A stretch of 64,000 nucleotides of DNA from Pusillimonas sp. T2 (GCF_002236805.1 NZ_NIQA01000002.1:362783-426782); one strand, 5' to 3'. Positions 9,645 through 19,477 are shown, counted from the stretch's first letter. A program made the numbers and translations. Notes: a model not told the origin generated them from the letters alone.

Positions 9645-10525
9645 TTACCGGCCCTCCCGAAAATACCCTGGGGACGCAGCAACAGCACCAACAGGAAAAT
9701 GCCAAAGGTCGCGGCCATGGTCAGCCCCGGATCGACAAACCGAGAAACCAGAGTCTCGACGAACCCCAGCAAAAAGCCAGCCAGCAAGCAGCCCAGCAAA
9801 TTGCCAACGCCGCCCATAATGACAATGACCAGTGCCTTCATGGTAAAGGCAACACCCATCGAGGCACTGAAAGGCAAGAACATACTGACCAAAACGCCGG
9901 CCCCGACCACTAGGGCGCCACCCAACGCAAACGCAAACGCCGCCATGGCACGAGGATTGATACCCACCAAATGCGCGAACCTTGGCGCATTGGCCATAGC
10001 GCGCAACGCCGTACCCCAGCGCGACCGCACCAGCACGGTGTACACCAGCAACCCAATAACCACTGCGGCGCACGCTGCCAGCAAACGGTTGGCCGCCACC
10101 GCCGTACCCAGTACGTTGACCGGCATGGCCAGATACTCGTAGCTGTAATAGCTGCCGCCGAAAAGAATGAGCACAATGCCCTGCACCACGAACAAAATGC
10201 CAAACGTCGCCAAAATACTGTCGACTTCAAGCGCATCGGCGTTGGGTGCCCGCTTGACCAGCGGCGTCAGCAAAATTTGGTACACCAGCCACTGCACCAC
10301 GAAACCAACCGGGACCACCATGGCAAGTGCGTATAACGGATTGACGCCCAGGCTGGTCACAAACCAGTAAGCCAGAAACGCAGCGCCGATCATGAACTCG
10401 CCATGCGACAAGTTCATGATGCGCGCAACGCCGTACTGCAGCGTCAACCCCATCGCGATGAGCGCATACAGCCCGCCCAGCATCAGCGATGTGAGAACAA
10501 TTTCAACAAACAACATAGGGTTCAC
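9641..10525 (-). CDS. livH: Liv-type ABC permease (LivH-like), system 1
   Basis: This 294-residue permease has the LivH hallmarks: GGLYALIAMGLTLQYGVARIMNLSHGEF at the N-terminus, RAMANAPRFAHLVGINPRA in the coupling region and MGGVGNLLGCLLAGFLLG near the C-terminus. Eight or so membrane helices are present. It lies about 100 nt after the binding-protein gene, separated by a stable hairpin (10582-10606) that probably lowers permease expression relative to the abundant periplasmic protein. Confidence 0.9.
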   Translation of the reverse strand: MNPMLFVEIVLTSLMLGGLYALIAMGLTLQYGVARIMNLSHGEFMIGAAFLAYWFVTSLGVNPLYALAMVVPVGFVVQWLVYQILLTPLVKRAPNADALEVDSILATFGILFVVQGIVLILFGGSYYSYEYLAMPVNVLGTAVAANRLLAACAAVVIGLLVYTVLVRSRWGTALRAMANAPRFAHLVGINPRAMAAFAFALGGALVVGAGVLVSMFLPFSASMGVAFTMKALVIVIMGGVGNLLGCLLAGFLLGFVETLVSRFVDPGLTMAATFGIFLLVLLLRPQGIFGRAGK

Positions 10526-10581
10526 CTGTAAAACCGCCGAGCCGGGCCGGCCCCACCGTTTTTATGGAATAACAGGAAACA

Positions 10582-10606
10582 AGGCACCGGGCCAAGCCCG
10601 ATGCCT
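10582..10606 (-). terminator. intercistronic attenuating hairpin after binding-protein gene
   Basis: On the minus strand AGGCATCGGGC, the loop TTG and GCCCGGTGCCT form an 11-bp stem with one G-T wobble, followed by TTGTTT. It sits between the periplasmic binding protein gene and livH. Such hairpins usually stabilise the upstream message and reduce downstream expression. Confidence 0.6.
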
Positions 10607-10623
10607 ATGACCGCACTACCCGA

Positions 10624-11853
10624 TTACTTCTTCCATTCGGGTTTGGGAATGATGACCGGCTTGGCGCCTGGCAAGTTTGCAGGACCTACGCCCTGGAAAA
10701 CACCGTTTTGCCACTGGCCCACGGTGAAGATGCCACGCAACTGGTTGTTTTCAAGTTTGATGGGGCCGAGGATAGTCTCGAACGTGCCGTTCTTGAGCTC
10801 GTTCTGGATGGCCGCGCGGTCGATCTTGCCAGTACGCTCGATGGCTTGCTGCAACATCTGCAAGCTGGCGTAAGTCACCTGGCTACCCCAGTAATCGGGG
10901 TCTTTACCTTGCATTTCTTTATGACGGGCACGGTAATCCATGACGGCTTTCGATTCGCCGTTGATGCCGCCCAGGCTCATTTGGCCCTCGATGGCTTCGG
11001 CACCATACTTACCCTTGAAGAACGGGAACTGAGTGCCTACACCGGTGTAGAACACTTTGGGGTTAAGACCCACGACGCGAGCCTGATCGCTGATCAGGAC
11101 GGTGTCGGGTGGGTACGAATATGCAATAAACGTATCGGCGCCGGTAGACTTGACCTCGTTCAAGAGCGACGACAGGTCGGAGCTACCGACCGGGTAAGTT
11201 TTATCGAGCACGATTTCGAAACCGTGTTTGGCTGCAGCCTTGCGAGCGGCGGCCGCCGAATCGACACCAAAGCCGTCAGCAACGCTGACCATGGCGATTT
11301 TCTTGCCGATTTTGCCTTCTTTGCTGGCATTGGCCAGAACGTCGAGGAGCCCGTCGGCGTACATGCTGGCGGAACCCAACAGGAAGAAGTGGCCGGGCCA
11401 GCGCTTCGCAAACTGATCAGCCTTGTCGGTAAGGTTGGTGGTACCCACCTGCGGGTAGCCGTGCTTATCGAACAAAGGCGCAACAGCCAGGTTGACGGCC
11501 GTGCCCCACGGGGGCAACAACAAGTCGACCTTGTCTTGGGTAATTAAGCGCTCGATGGCACGAACCGCTTCTTCGGTGCTGGAGCGGTCATCGTACTCGA
11601 CGACTTCGATGGGCACCTTTTTGCCATAGGCGCTGAGCATAATGCCGCCATTGGCGTTAACTTCTTTAACCCACATTTCGTAGTTGGGACGCACGGTGGT
11701 GTCGCCGCCCGGGGCATTGGGGCCGCTCTTGGCCAGCGAATACCCGATACGAATGGATTTGGGCGCTTCATCGGCGAATGACGGTGTCGCCATACCGATC
11801 ATTGAGAGGCTGGCCGCGAGGGCCAACCGGGTTGTCCATTTTTTTACTGTCAT
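10624..11853 (-). CDS. periplasmic substrate-binding protein of Liv-type ABC importer, system 1
   Basis: The 409-residue precursor starts at ATG 11853 after GGAGACAACA. An N-terminal signal (KKWTTRLALAASLSMIGMATPSFA) is followed by IRIGYSLAKSGPNAPGGD, the normal beginning of a periplasmic-binding-protein type I (Peripla_BP_6) domain. Similar proteins bind branched-chain amino acids, amides, short acids or aromatic acids, and the ligand cannot be told from sequence. It is the first transporter gene of the operon, placed straight after the Tm-1-like gene, so its ligand should be the substrate of the carboxylase/CoA-ligase enzymes encoded upstream. Confidence 0.9.
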   Translation of the reverse strand: MTVKKWTTRLALAASLSMIGMATPSFADEAPKSIRIGYSLAKSGPNAPGGDTTVRPNYEMWVKEVNANGGIMLSAYGKKVPIEVVEYDDRSSTEEAVRAIERLITQDKVDLLLPPWGTAVNLAVAPLFDKHGYPQVGTTNLTDKADQFAKRWPGHFFLLGSASMYADGLLDVLANASKEGKIGKKIAMVSVADGFGVDSAAAARKAAAKHGFEIVLDKTYPVGSSDLSSLLNEVKSTGADTFIAYSYPPDTVLISDQARVVGLNPKVFYTGVGTQFPFFKGKYGAEAIEGQMSLGGINGESKAVMDYRARHKEMQGKDPDYWGSQVTYASLQMLQQAIERTGKIDRAAIQNELKNGTFETILGPIKLENNQLRGIFTVGQWQNGVFQGVGPANLPGAKPVIIPKPEWKK

Positions 11854-11935
11854 TGTTGTCTCCGGGTTGTGGGCATAGTTGTAACCTGACGCCTGGCGCT
11901 GCCCCTGGCTGGCCCAGGCGTTGAAACCACAAAGC

Positions 11936-13174
11936 TTAGGCGGCTGCCGTATGGCGCTGACCGACAAGCCGCAAGACCTCATTGACCACCGCATCGGCAA
12001 ACTGCTCGTCGTTCAGATGGCAGTCGAATTTTTCGACGGTGACGCCAGACGGCATAGCCGCTTTGACCGCGTCATAAAAGACAGGACATAAAGAGGCATC
12101 ATGCAGGTGTCCCTCGGGGCTGTCATGATGGGAAAAACCCTGTAAAGGCACCAGTACCGACACGGGGCCTTTCGCCTCGGTCTTGACCAGGCCGGCCAAA
12201 TGATTGGCCAGCTTTTGCAACTCTTCGGCTTCGGTTCGCACTGCAGTCAGTGCGCGGTTATGAATGTGATAGCGCTTGCCCGGAAACTGGCGCTCGGCCA
12301 TATCAATGGGGCCGGACACCATGAAATCGGCATTGCCAGGGGCAAAAACTACAGGCACCCCCTTGCGCAACCCTGCTTTAGAGCGTTCCGGGCCGGCGCT
12401 GCACAAGCCATTGTTCAGGAAGTCGTTATGTTCGACCACAGACGTTTCAAGTACGGCCACGATGTCACGCTCGGCGGCCAGTTTGTCGAGCGCCTGCCCG
12501 CCGGTGCCCAGCGTATGAAACACCAAAACTTCGTAGCCCTTTTCCTCGAGCAGTTTGCGAACACGCACCGTGCAGCGGTCAATGGTACCCAATGTCCCCA
12601 TGAGCACCACAGGTTTGTCTGACACTGCTTTAGGTTCGTAAGCCTTGGCCATGGCGGCTACCGAAACGGCCGCATTACGGAAGACTTCACGGGTGATGCT
12701 GTTGAGCCCAGCAATATCACACACCGGGTTGAACATATTGATGTCCATAGCGCCCACAAAAGGCTGCGTAAAGCCCGAGGCCATGGTGGACACCAGCACT
12801 TTGGGCAAACCGTAAGGTAGTGCCTGCATGACGGCACTGCCCAGCGTCGAACCCATGGAGCCGCCAATGGCGATGACCCCGCTTATGGGCGTTGTCGCAT
12901 GCAGCGCGAGCGTAGATTTAATCGCCCCCTCGATCATCACCGCCTGACATTTACCTTCATGCTTCAGGTCTCGGACTTCCTGAATGGTTTTGCCAGCCGC
13001 GCCAGCCACCTCTTCCGGCGTGATTTCGGCCCCCGGCGTAACCGAACGGCGAATACTGGCATCGAGATGAATGACGTCAACACCCTGCGACTCGAGTGTT
13101 TGACGTACAAATTGCGCCTCGGTCGCCTTGGTGTCGAGGGTAGCGATCAAAAGGACTTTGGGTTTCGTGGTCAT
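11936..13174 (-). CDS. Tm-1-like ATP-binding (UPF0261) family protein
   Basis: The 412-residue protein belongs to the UPF0261/Tm-1-like family. VLLIATLDTKATEAQFV opens the first Rossmann-like domain, GVIAIGGSMGSTLGSAVMQ is a glycine-rich nucleotide-binding loop, and VLMGTLGTIDRCTVRVRKLLEEKGYEVLVFHTLGTGG starts the second domain. It ends with a FSHHDSPEGHLHD-containing segment. The plant homologue Tm-1 uses ATP in binding viral replicase; the bacterial enzymes have no settled reaction. Here the gene lies between acetoacetyl-CoA synthetase and the binding protein, so an ATP-dependent step in acid catabolism is a fair inference. ATG 13174 follows GGAGACAACG; an in-frame start 18 nt upstream is less likely. 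Confidence 0.85.
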   Translation of the reverse strand: MTTKPKVLLIATLDTKATEAQFVRQTLESQGVDVIHLDASIRRSVTPGAEITPEEVAGAAGKTIQEVRDLKHEGKCQAVMIEGAIKSTLALHATTPISGVIAIGGSMGSTLGSAVMQALPYGLPKVLVSTMASGFTQPFVGAMDINMFNPVCDIAGLNSITREVFRNAAVSVAAMAKAYEPKAVSDKPVVLMGTLGTIDRCTVRVRKLLEEKGYEVLVFHTLGTGGQALDKLAAERDIVAVLETSVVEHNDFLNNGLCSAGPERSKAGLRKGVPVVFAPGNADFMVSGPIDMAERQFPGKRYHIHNRALTAVRTEAEELQKLANHLAGLVKTEAKGPVSVLVPLQGFSHHDSPEGHLHDASLCPVFYDAVKAAMPSGVTVEKFDCHLNDEQFADAVVNEVLRLVGQRHTAAA

Positions 13175-13252
13175 CGTTGTCTCCTGTTCCACATTTACCT
13201 GAATGGCTGCCCTGGCTGTTTTTTCGCTCTTGGGCCGCCACGTTTGTTTGAA

Positions 13253-15238
13253 CTATTCCGTATTTAAAGTTTTGGCTAACTCAGTAAAGAACCCCATGCT
13301 TTGCGGGTTGGCCATGGCGTCGGGATGCGCCACTTTTTCGGCCGGCGACCCCAGCAGCAAGCGGCGTACCGGAACTTCCATTTTCTTGCCCGTCAAGGTG
13401 CGCGGGATATCGCTGACCTGATAAATTTTGTTGGGCACGTGCCGCGGCGACGCTTTGGTACGAATCTGATCAGCAATGCGCGCACTCAATTCATCGGTCA
13501 GGGTTTGGCCGTCGTGCAGCACGACAAACAGCGGCATGAATGACGGACGCCCCAGGTATTCAAGGTCGACGACAAGGCTGTCGCGTACTTCGGGAACCGC
13601 CTCGACCACACGGTAAATTTCGGCCGTCCCCATACGGATGCCAAACCGGTTGATGGTGGAATCGGACCGACCGTAAATAATGCTGGTGCCGCGCGGTGTA
13701 AAAAGGATCCAATCGCCGTGTCGCCACTTGCCGGGAAATACGTCGAAGTAACTGTCGAGGTAGCGGGTATTGCCCGGATCATTCCAGAAGTACACCGGCA
13801 TCGATGGCATGGGTTGGGTAATCACCAGCTCTCCGACCTCGTCGACAACCGGTTCGCCCTGCTCGTTAAAGGCGTAAGCAGCCACACCAAGTTCACGGCA
13901 TTGAATTTCGCCCGAGTACACCGGCAAGGTCGGTGCGCAAGCCACAAAGCCCGACGCAATATCGGTACCGCCGCTGATGGACGCCAGCCATAGGTCGGAC
14001 TTGATGTTGGCATAAGCCCACTCGAACGCATCGGTGGGCAACGGCGAACCGGTAGCGTTAATTGACCGCAGGGCCGCAAGACCGGCAAACGTGTTGGGCT
14101 GCAGGTTATCTTTCATGCAGTTGATCAAATACGCCGCACCACAACCAAACAAAGTAACGCCGTGGTCGTCAATAAATTTCCACAACGACTGATTGTCGGG
14201 CCATGCCGGGTTGCCGTCATACAAAATCACGGTCGCGCCCACCAGCAAACCACCCACCTGCAAATTCCAGACAATCCAGCCAGTACCGCCCAAAAACAGC
14301 AAGCGGTCGCCTTCGCGCAAGTCGTGCTGCAGCGCCATGGTTTTATGGTGGGTAAGGACAATGCCGCCATGGCTATGCACAATGGCTTTGGGCAAACCCG
14401 TTGTGCCCGACGAATACACGATCCATAAAGGATGGGAGAAAGGCACGCGTTCGAACTGCAAAGGGGCCTGCTGAGCGACCATATCGGCCCAGCGAATGCG
14501 ACCGGCCCAAGCAACACCGCCTTCGCGGTCGGCCATGGGGCCAGGCACATGCACAACATGCTTGACGGTCGGCAACGATTCGAGCAGCTCAGACACCAGC
14601 GCCGCGCGGTCGTGCTGTTTGCCGTTGTAGCTGTAGCTGTCGATGACAAAAATCAGCTTGGGCTCAATTTGCTGGAAGCGGTCGGTCACGACCCGAACGC
14701 CCATATCGGGTGCGCAGCTGGACCACACAGCGCCAATGCTGGCACACGCCAGAAACGCAATGACTGTTTCAGGACGATTGGGCATGTACGACACCACACG
14801 GTCGCCCTTGCCAATACCCAGGCCGCGCAAACTGGCTGCCAGCGCGCCGACGTCGCGCGTCAGTTGCGCCCAGCTGACCTCTTCGACGCCCGTTTCTTCT
14901 CGACGCGAAATTAACGCCGGCCGTTGGTCGGTGGCGCGACGAAACACATGTTCGGCGTAATTTAGCGATGTATTGGGAAACCATTGCGCGCCCGGCATGG
15001 CGCGATCGCCCAGGACGGGCTGCACGGCCCCGTCGGCCTGAACATCAAAATACTGCCAGATCGACAGCCAGAAGTCGTCAAGATGGTCGACGGACCACTG
15101 CCACAGCGCCTCGTAATCGCCCTTGGGTACACCAAAGGCCTGTTCGACCCACGATTGGTAGTGATCAAGACGCGAGGCCTGAATTTGCGCTTGAGTGGGC
15201 TGCCAAAGCAGCTTGGGTACTTGTACGGTTTCAGTCAT
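13253..15238 (-). CDS. aacS: acetoacetyl-CoA synthetase (acetoacetate-CoA ligase)
   Basis: The 661-residue adenylate-forming ligase has an N-terminal ACAS_N-like region (DDFWLSIWQYFDVQA), the AMP-binding motif YSSGTTGLPKAIVHSHGG and the C-terminal RTLTGKKMEVPVRRLLLG, whose Lys is the catalytic acylation-sensitive residue. The overall form fits acetoacetate-CoA ligase rather than acetyl-CoA synthetase. It would activate acetoacetate or a related 3-oxo or branched acid with ATP and CoA. Its start overlaps the stop of the HAD gene by 4 nt. Given the operon context the true acid may not be acetoacetate. Confidence 0.88.
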   Translation of the reverse strand: MTETVQVPKLLWQPTQAQIQASRLDHYQSWVEQAFGVPKGDYEALWQWSVDHLDDFWLSIWQYFDVQADGAVQPVLGDRAMPGAQWFPNTSLNYAEHVFRRATDQRPALISRREETGVEEVSWAQLTRDVGALAASLRGLGIGKGDRVVSYMPNRPETVIAFLACASIGAVWSSCAPDMGVRVVTDRFQQIEPKLIFVIDSYSYNGKQHDRAALVSELLESLPTVKHVVHVPGPMADREGGVAWAGRIRWADMVAQQAPLQFERVPFSHPLWIVYSSGTTGLPKAIVHSHGGIVLTHHKTMALQHDLREGDRLLFLGGTGWIVWNLQVGGLLVGATVILYDGNPAWPDNQSLWKFIDDHGVTLFGCGAAYLINCMKDNLQPNTFAGLAALRSINATGSPLPTDAFEWAYANIKSDLWLASISGGTDIASGFVACAPTLPVYSGEIQCRELGVAAYAFNEQGEPVVDEVGELVITQPMPSMPVYFWNDPGNTRYLDSYFDVFPGKWRHGDWILFTPRGTSIIYGRSDSTINRFGIRMGTAEIYRVVEAVPEVRDSLVVDLEYLGRPSFMPLFVVLHDGQTLTDELSARIADQIRTKASPRHVPNKIYQVSDIPRTLTGKKMEVPVRRLLLGSPAEKVAHPDAMANPQSMGFFTELAKTLNTE

Positions 15239-16071
15239 CGAATCATCTCCAGCAAAGCATTAACGCCGGTAATGGACAAATGCGGTTGCTGCCCTGGGGG
15301 CAGGCGATCGATATCTTCGGGGGTAGCCAACCCGGTATGCACGGCCACAGAGACTGCACCGCCCTGCTGGGCCATGGCGTTTTCGAGCGAAAGGTCATCT
15401 CCGACAATGGCGATTCGGGAGGCCTCGACACCCAGAATACTGCGGGCCACGTCGAAAGCCGTTGACGCGGGCTTACCCACAATGACGGCCTCTTTGCCCG
15501 TCACACTGCTAATGGCGGCGGTGAGCGCACCCGAAATACCCAGGGTACGGCCTTCACGACTGGCCAGATAGGGGGCCGTGGAAACTGTGTATAAATTGGC
15601 TCCGGCCCAGATTGCGCGGCAAGCCGCATCAAGGTCGTCAAGACGGAACTCGGGGTGCCAACCTACCAGCACCGCATCGGCATCGTCGGCGCGCTCAGGC
15701 GAAACCACGATATCGAACCCAGCTTCCTCGAACGGACGCCATACCCCCTCGACACCCAGCACCAGCAACCGCTTGTATTGCCGGCTTTTAAACAAAGACA
15801 CGGCGACGGCCGGCGGCGTCAGTGTGCGTTCGGGCTGAACCAGAATACCGGCTTTTGACAAGGCCTGAGCCAACTGTGCGGGCGTTTTGGTTGAACCGTT
15901 GGTAAACGCCACGTAGGGTGTTTGACGTTGGTTCAGCAAATTAATTAACTCGATGGCCCCAGGCAAAGGTTGATAGCCCGACAACATGCGATCGGCCAAT
16001 GCCAACGTGCCGTCAATATCAAAAATAAAACCTTCTACTGCGTTCAAGTCGTGTGACAACGACTGCGTCAT
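15235..16071 (-). CDS. HAD-IIA (NagD-like) phosphatase family protein
   Basis: This 278-residue HAD hydrolase contains FDIDGTL (nucleophile Asp at residue 18), VAFTNGSTK as motif II and IVGDDLSLENAM as motif IV, with a large C2-type cap between them, as in NagD/PGP-like enzymes. It should dephosphorylate a small phosphate ester. The start overlaps the carboxyltransferase stop by 4 nt, and its stop overlaps the aacS start by 4 nt, so it is embedded in the carboxylase operon. It may remove a phosphorylated by-product or act on an intermediate; neither is shown. Confidence 0.85.
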   Translation of the reverse strand: MTQSLSHDLNAVEGFIFDIDGTLALADRMLSGYQPLPGAIELINLLNQRQTPYVAFTNGSTKTPAQLAQALSKAGILVQPERTLTPPAVAVSLFKSRQYKRLLVLGVEGVWRPFEEAGFDIVVSPERADDADAVLVGWHPEFRLDDLDAACRAIWAGANLYTVSTAPYLASREGRTLGISGALTAAISSVTGKEAVIVGKPASTAFDVARSILGVEASRIAIVGDDLSLENAMAQQGGAVSVAVHTGLATPEDIDRLPPGQQPHLSITGVNALLEMIR

Positions 16072-17558
16072 GTCTTGTCTCCTGCAACCCCGTGGCTGCG
16101 CAATTCCATCAGGAAGCCCTCTCGTTCGATGCGGGCATGAGTAACGTCCGGCCTTTTGGCTAATTCGGCCAACAGTTTTTCGACCGGGGTTACCGAAGGA
16201 TTGTACGTTTGCCTGCAGGGGCCGGCCGCAACCATGGCATCGACCTGGTCGGCCGGCATGACGGCGCGCAACAAAAACTCTTCGTCGGACAGGTGTTTAC
16301 CAAAACGTTGGCGCAGCTCGGCGACACCGGGCATGGGCGGTTGGGACAACAGCTCTTTGGCTCGCGGCATATTTTCGATACGATCGCGCACATTGGGATC
16401 GACCTCGCCGGGCGGCGTACCAAAGCGCCCCACCACATAGCGGATGACTTCGTCGGGAACGTTGGCATAACGTTCGGGTGCCAGTACGTTCATGACCGCC
16501 ATCGTGCCCACCACCTGGGAAAACGGCGTCACCATGATGGGATAACCCAGCTCGGCCCGCACGCGCACCACCTCTTCGTAAACTTCGGGCAGGCGATGCT
16601 CTTGACGGATTTCGCGCAACTGACGGCGCATGGTGCCTATCATGCCGCCGGGCAACTGGTGGGAAAAATAACGTTCATCGTACTCTTGCGGCACCCCGAC
16701 AGGCAGGCCTTCGGCCTTGGTCAGGCGCGAAAAATACTCACTGACTTCGGCCATGGCATCGAGGTCGAGATCATGTGACACGCCGCGCGCCTGCAGGTTG
16801 TTCACGACGTTTTCTACCGCGGGCTGGCTAGTACCATTAGCCGCCGGGCGTGCCGCCGTATGCAAGGTATCGACCCCTAGCGACGGCGCTTCGGGGTAAG
16901 TAAATGGCGCCAGACCAATGGTGCAATGCGAGTGCAACTCGAAGGGCTTGTTACCCAGCGCAGTCTTGATGGCCGGCAACAGCGTACGGGCACGTTCCGG
17001 CGTCAGCAAGCCGCTGGGGTCTTTAAGATACACCCGGTCGATAAACGGCTGCGCCGCCAGTTGCGCCGCCATGTTCGCAAAAAAAGCGTCGTCGTGAATG
17101 GGGCTGACTGTGTATACCAACGCCCCCACAATTTCAGAGGCCCCCGCCTTGGCAATGGCTTGGCAGTTATCGATGACGGCCTGCGTGGTGTTCATCGGGT
17201 CCATCACCATGAACCTTTCTATGCCGTTATTAACCAATAGCTGGTACGACAAGGCCATAACCTCGGGGTGTGCTGTTTCCCACGAAATAAACCGCATGCC
17301 CGTCGATAAAAACGTCAGCGGCGTGCGCTTCAGACGTGACTTGAGCAAACGCAGACGTTCCCAGGGGTCTTCTTTATGAAAACGCACGGTGACCGCCATG
17401 TGCGTACTGGTACTGAAATCGAGGGCGTGATAGCCGACACGATCGAGCACAGGGGCGATTTGCAGCATCATGCCGGTTGTCAGGCCGGTCGCCCCCCAAA
17501 GGCTTTGATTGCCGTCGCGCAGGGTGGTGTCAATAAACTGGACTTTGTCTTGTTTCAT
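16068..17558 (-). CDS. pyruvate/oxaloacetate-type carboxyltransferase subunit (no biotinyl domain)
   Basis: This 496-residue protein is a carboxyltransferase of the pyruvate carboxylase B/oxaloacetate decarboxylase alpha family. FIDTTLRDGNQSLW holds the metal-binding Asp, RVYLKDPSGLL the carbamylated Lys, FELHSHCTIGLAPF the two metal-binding His, and PAANGTSQPAVENV the catalytic Thr region. The C-terminal conserved carboxylase domain is present, but no biotinyl domain; biotin is carried on a separate protein encoded two genes upstream. TTLRDGNQ instead of the usual TTLRDAHQ separates it from mainstream pyruvate carboxylases. The acceptor substrate is therefore open. It lies 5 nt after the biotin carboxylase gene. 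Confidence 0.86.
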   Translation of the reverse strand: MKQDKVQFIDTTLRDGNQSLWGATGLTTGMMLQIAPVLDRVGYHALDFSTSTHMAVTVRFHKEDPWERLRLLKSRLKRTPLTFLSTGMRFISWETAHPEVMALSYQLLVNNGIERFMVMDPMNTTQAVIDNCQAIAKAGASEIVGALVYTVSPIHDDAFFANMAAQLAAQPFIDRVYLKDPSGLLTPERARTLLPAIKTALGNKPFELHSHCTIGLAPFTYPEAPSLGVDTLHTAARPAANGTSQPAVENVVNNLQARGVSHDLDLDAMAEVSEYFSRLTKAEGLPVGVPQEYDERYFSHQLPGGMIGTMRRQLREIRQEHRLPEVYEEVVRVRAELGYPIMVTPFSQVVGTMAVMNVLAPERYANVPDEVIRYVVGRFGTPPGEVDPNVRDRIENMPRAKELLSQPPMPGVAELRQRFGKHLSDEEFLLRAVMPADQVDAMVAAGPCRQTYNPSVTPVEKLLAELAKRPDVTHARIEREGFLMELRSHGVAGDKT

Positions 17559-17563
17559 GGTGT

Positions 17564-18958
17564 TTAACCTTCGTGTGCCATCGCCGTCCGATCGGCCAGA
17601 TAACGGCCCAAAAAGCCGGTATCGACCCCGCCCTCGGTAAATTCGGGCGTATTCAGAACATCGAGGTGCAAGGCAATATTGGTTTTGACGCCGGAAATCA
17701 CCGTATCGTTCAGGGCCTCGGCCAACGCACGTCGCGCTTCGTCGCGCGTACCGCCATAGGCAATCACCTTAGCGATCATCGAATCGTAAAACGGCGGGAT
17801 CGTCGCGCCCGCCTGCATATGAGTATCGATGCGAATACCGGAACGCAGCGGAAACTGTGCGGCGTTGACCCGCCCCGGTGAGGGCTGAAAATCGCGGTCG
17901 CTGTCTTCGGCGTTGACACGGCACTCGATGGCGTGACCCGTGACGCGAACATCGGACTGCGCCCAGGGCAGTGCATGCCCCTGCGCCACGGCCAGCTGTG
18001 CTTGCACCAGATCAATTCCCGTGACCAGTTCGGTGACGGGGTGTTCAACCTGGATACGGGCGTTCATTTCGAGAAAATAAAACTGGTCGCGCTGCACGTC
18101 GACCAAAAATTCGATAGTGCCAGCACTGCGGTAACCGATGTATTGGGCAAAGCGCACGGCCGCTGCATGCAAATCGGCACGCATGGCATCGGGCAAATTG
18201 GGGGCTGGGGCTTCCTCGACCAGCTTTTGGTAACGACGCTGGACGGAGCAATCGCGATCGCCCAGGTGAATCACCGATTGGCCATCGCCCAACACCTGCA
18301 CTTCAACGTGACGCCCCTGGGTCACAAAGCACTCAATGTAGACCCGGCCATCGCCAAACGCAGCCAACGCCTCGGCACTGGCCAATTCGAACAAACGGAT
18401 CAGGGCATCGCGGTCGTCGGCACGCTTTAGCCCACGCCCACCGCCGCCGCCAACCGCTTTGATCAACACAGGGTAGCCAATTGAATCAGCAACCGCCAGC
18501 GCTTCGTCAAGCGAAGCCACGGGCCCGCCCGGTGTAATGGGCACGTTGGCCTTTTCGGCAATCAGTCGAGCTTCAAGCTTGTTGCCGACACGCTCGATTT
18601 GTTCAGCCGTAGGCCCAATGAAGACCAGATGGTTGTCTTCGCATGCCTGCGCAAACTCGGCACGCTCGGACAAAAAGCCATAACCCGGATGAATGGCCTG
18701 GGCGCCAGTGGACAAGGCCGCCTGAACGATCGTGTCGATCTTCAGATAGCTATCGGTTGCGCGGCCGGGGCCAATACATACGGTGCGATCAGCCAACTGG
18801 GCGCCCATACTGTCGCGATCTGCGGTTGATACCACCAATACACTTTCGAGCCCCAAACGCTTGAGCGTGCGCAGAACGCGCACGGCGATCTCGCCCCGGT
18901 TGGCCACCAGTACCCGACGAATCGGCCCCTGAACGGCGGCTTGATCTGCCTGCACCAT
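17564..18958 (-). CDS. biotin carboxylase subunit (AccC family)
   Basis: This 464-residue ATP-grasp enzyme carboxylates biotin with bicarbonate and ATP. VLVANRGEIAVRVLRTLKRL is the usual N-terminus, GGGGGRGLKRADD the glycine-rich ATP loop, and EMNARIQVEHPVTE the catalytic/metal site. It follows the carrier gene by 3 nt and precedes the carboxyltransferase gene. The neighbouring transferase is of the pyruvate carboxylase type, not AccA/AccD, so this is the biotin carboxylase of a dedicated catabolic carboxylase rather than the fatty-acid enzyme; the housekeeping accBC pair should be elsewhere. Confidence 0.9.
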   Translation of the reverse strand: MVQADQAAVQGPIRRVLVANRGEIAVRVLRTLKRLGLESVLVVSTADRDSMGAQLADRTVCIGPGRATDSYLKIDTIVQAALSTGAQAIHPGYGFLSERAEFAQACEDNHLVFIGPTAEQIERVGNKLEARLIAEKANVPITPGGPVASLDEALAVADSIGYPVLIKAVGGGGGRGLKRADDRDALIRLFELASAEALAAFGDGRVYIECFVTQGRHVEVQVLGDGQSVIHLGDRDCSVQRRYQKLVEEAPAPNLPDAMRADLHAAAVRFAQYIGYRSAGTIEFLVDVQRDQFYFLEMNARIQVEHPVTELVTGIDLVQAQLAVAQGHALPWAQSDVRVTGHAIECRVNAEDSDRDFQPSPGRVNAAQFPLRSGIRIDTHMQAGATIPPFYDSMIAKVIAYGGTRDEARRALAEALNDTVISGVKTNIALHLDVLNTPEFTEGGVDTGFLGRYLADRTAMAHEG

Positions 18959-18961
18959 GAC

Positions 18962-19462
18962 TTAACCCTGGGTTGCGCGAACGCGCATCAAGACCTGGTC
19001 GTACTCGACCAAATCGCCATCTTTGGCCAGCACCTCAACAACCTCGCCGCTTACCTCTGCGGCGACCGAGTTCATAAGCTTCATGACTTCGATAATGCCG
19101 ATGACGGTGTCGGGCTTGACCTTGACGCCCGCTGCGACGAACGGGTCGGCACCCGGCTTGGGCGCCCTGTAGAAAACACCCAGCATGGGCGCGCGCACGT
19201 CGAGCAACCCAGCCGCTGAAGACGCGCCTACGCCGGAAGCCGCAGGGCTAGCGGACGGTGCGGCGGCAGGCGCAGGTGCAGGTGCAGCAACATCGACAGA
19301 CCGGGTCGGCGCAGGGCTGACCGATGCCGCCAGCGGTGCAGCACCCGCGCCGTTGCGACGCAAATCGAGTTTGATGCCATCAGCTTCGAGATGGAGCTCA
19401 TCGAAATGCGAGGTGTTGAGCAACTGAATAATGCGTTGCACGTCGTCGTGCGTAAAGCTCAT
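18962..19462 (-). CDS. biotin carboxyl carrier protein (AccB-like)
   Basis: This 166-residue carrier has an N-terminal AccB-like region (HFDELHLEADGIKLDLRR), an Ala/Pro-rich linker from about 40 to 85, and a C-terminal biotinyl domain with IEVMKLMNSV. The biotinylated Lys is residue 128; the motif is EVMKLM rather than the common EAMKMM. It is the first gene of the 11-gene operon, with GGAG upstream of the ATG. The gap to the divergent IclR gene holds several dyads. Confidence 0.9.
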   Translation of the reverse strand: MSFTHDDVQRIIQLLNTSHFDELHLEADGIKLDLRRNGAGAAPLAASVSPAPTRSVDVAAPAPAPAAAPSASPAASGVGASSAAGLLDVRAPMLGVFYRAPKPGADPFVAAGVKVKPDTVIGIIEVMKLMNSVAAEVSGEVVEVLAKDGDLVEYDQVLMRVRATQG

Positions 19463-19477
19463 GACCGATACTCCGTT

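Noticed and set aside
16068-19462. Housekeeping acetyl-CoA carboxylase
   Set aside because: The transferase partner is pyruvate-carboxylase-like rather than AccA/AccD, and the operon is catabolic with an IclR regulator.
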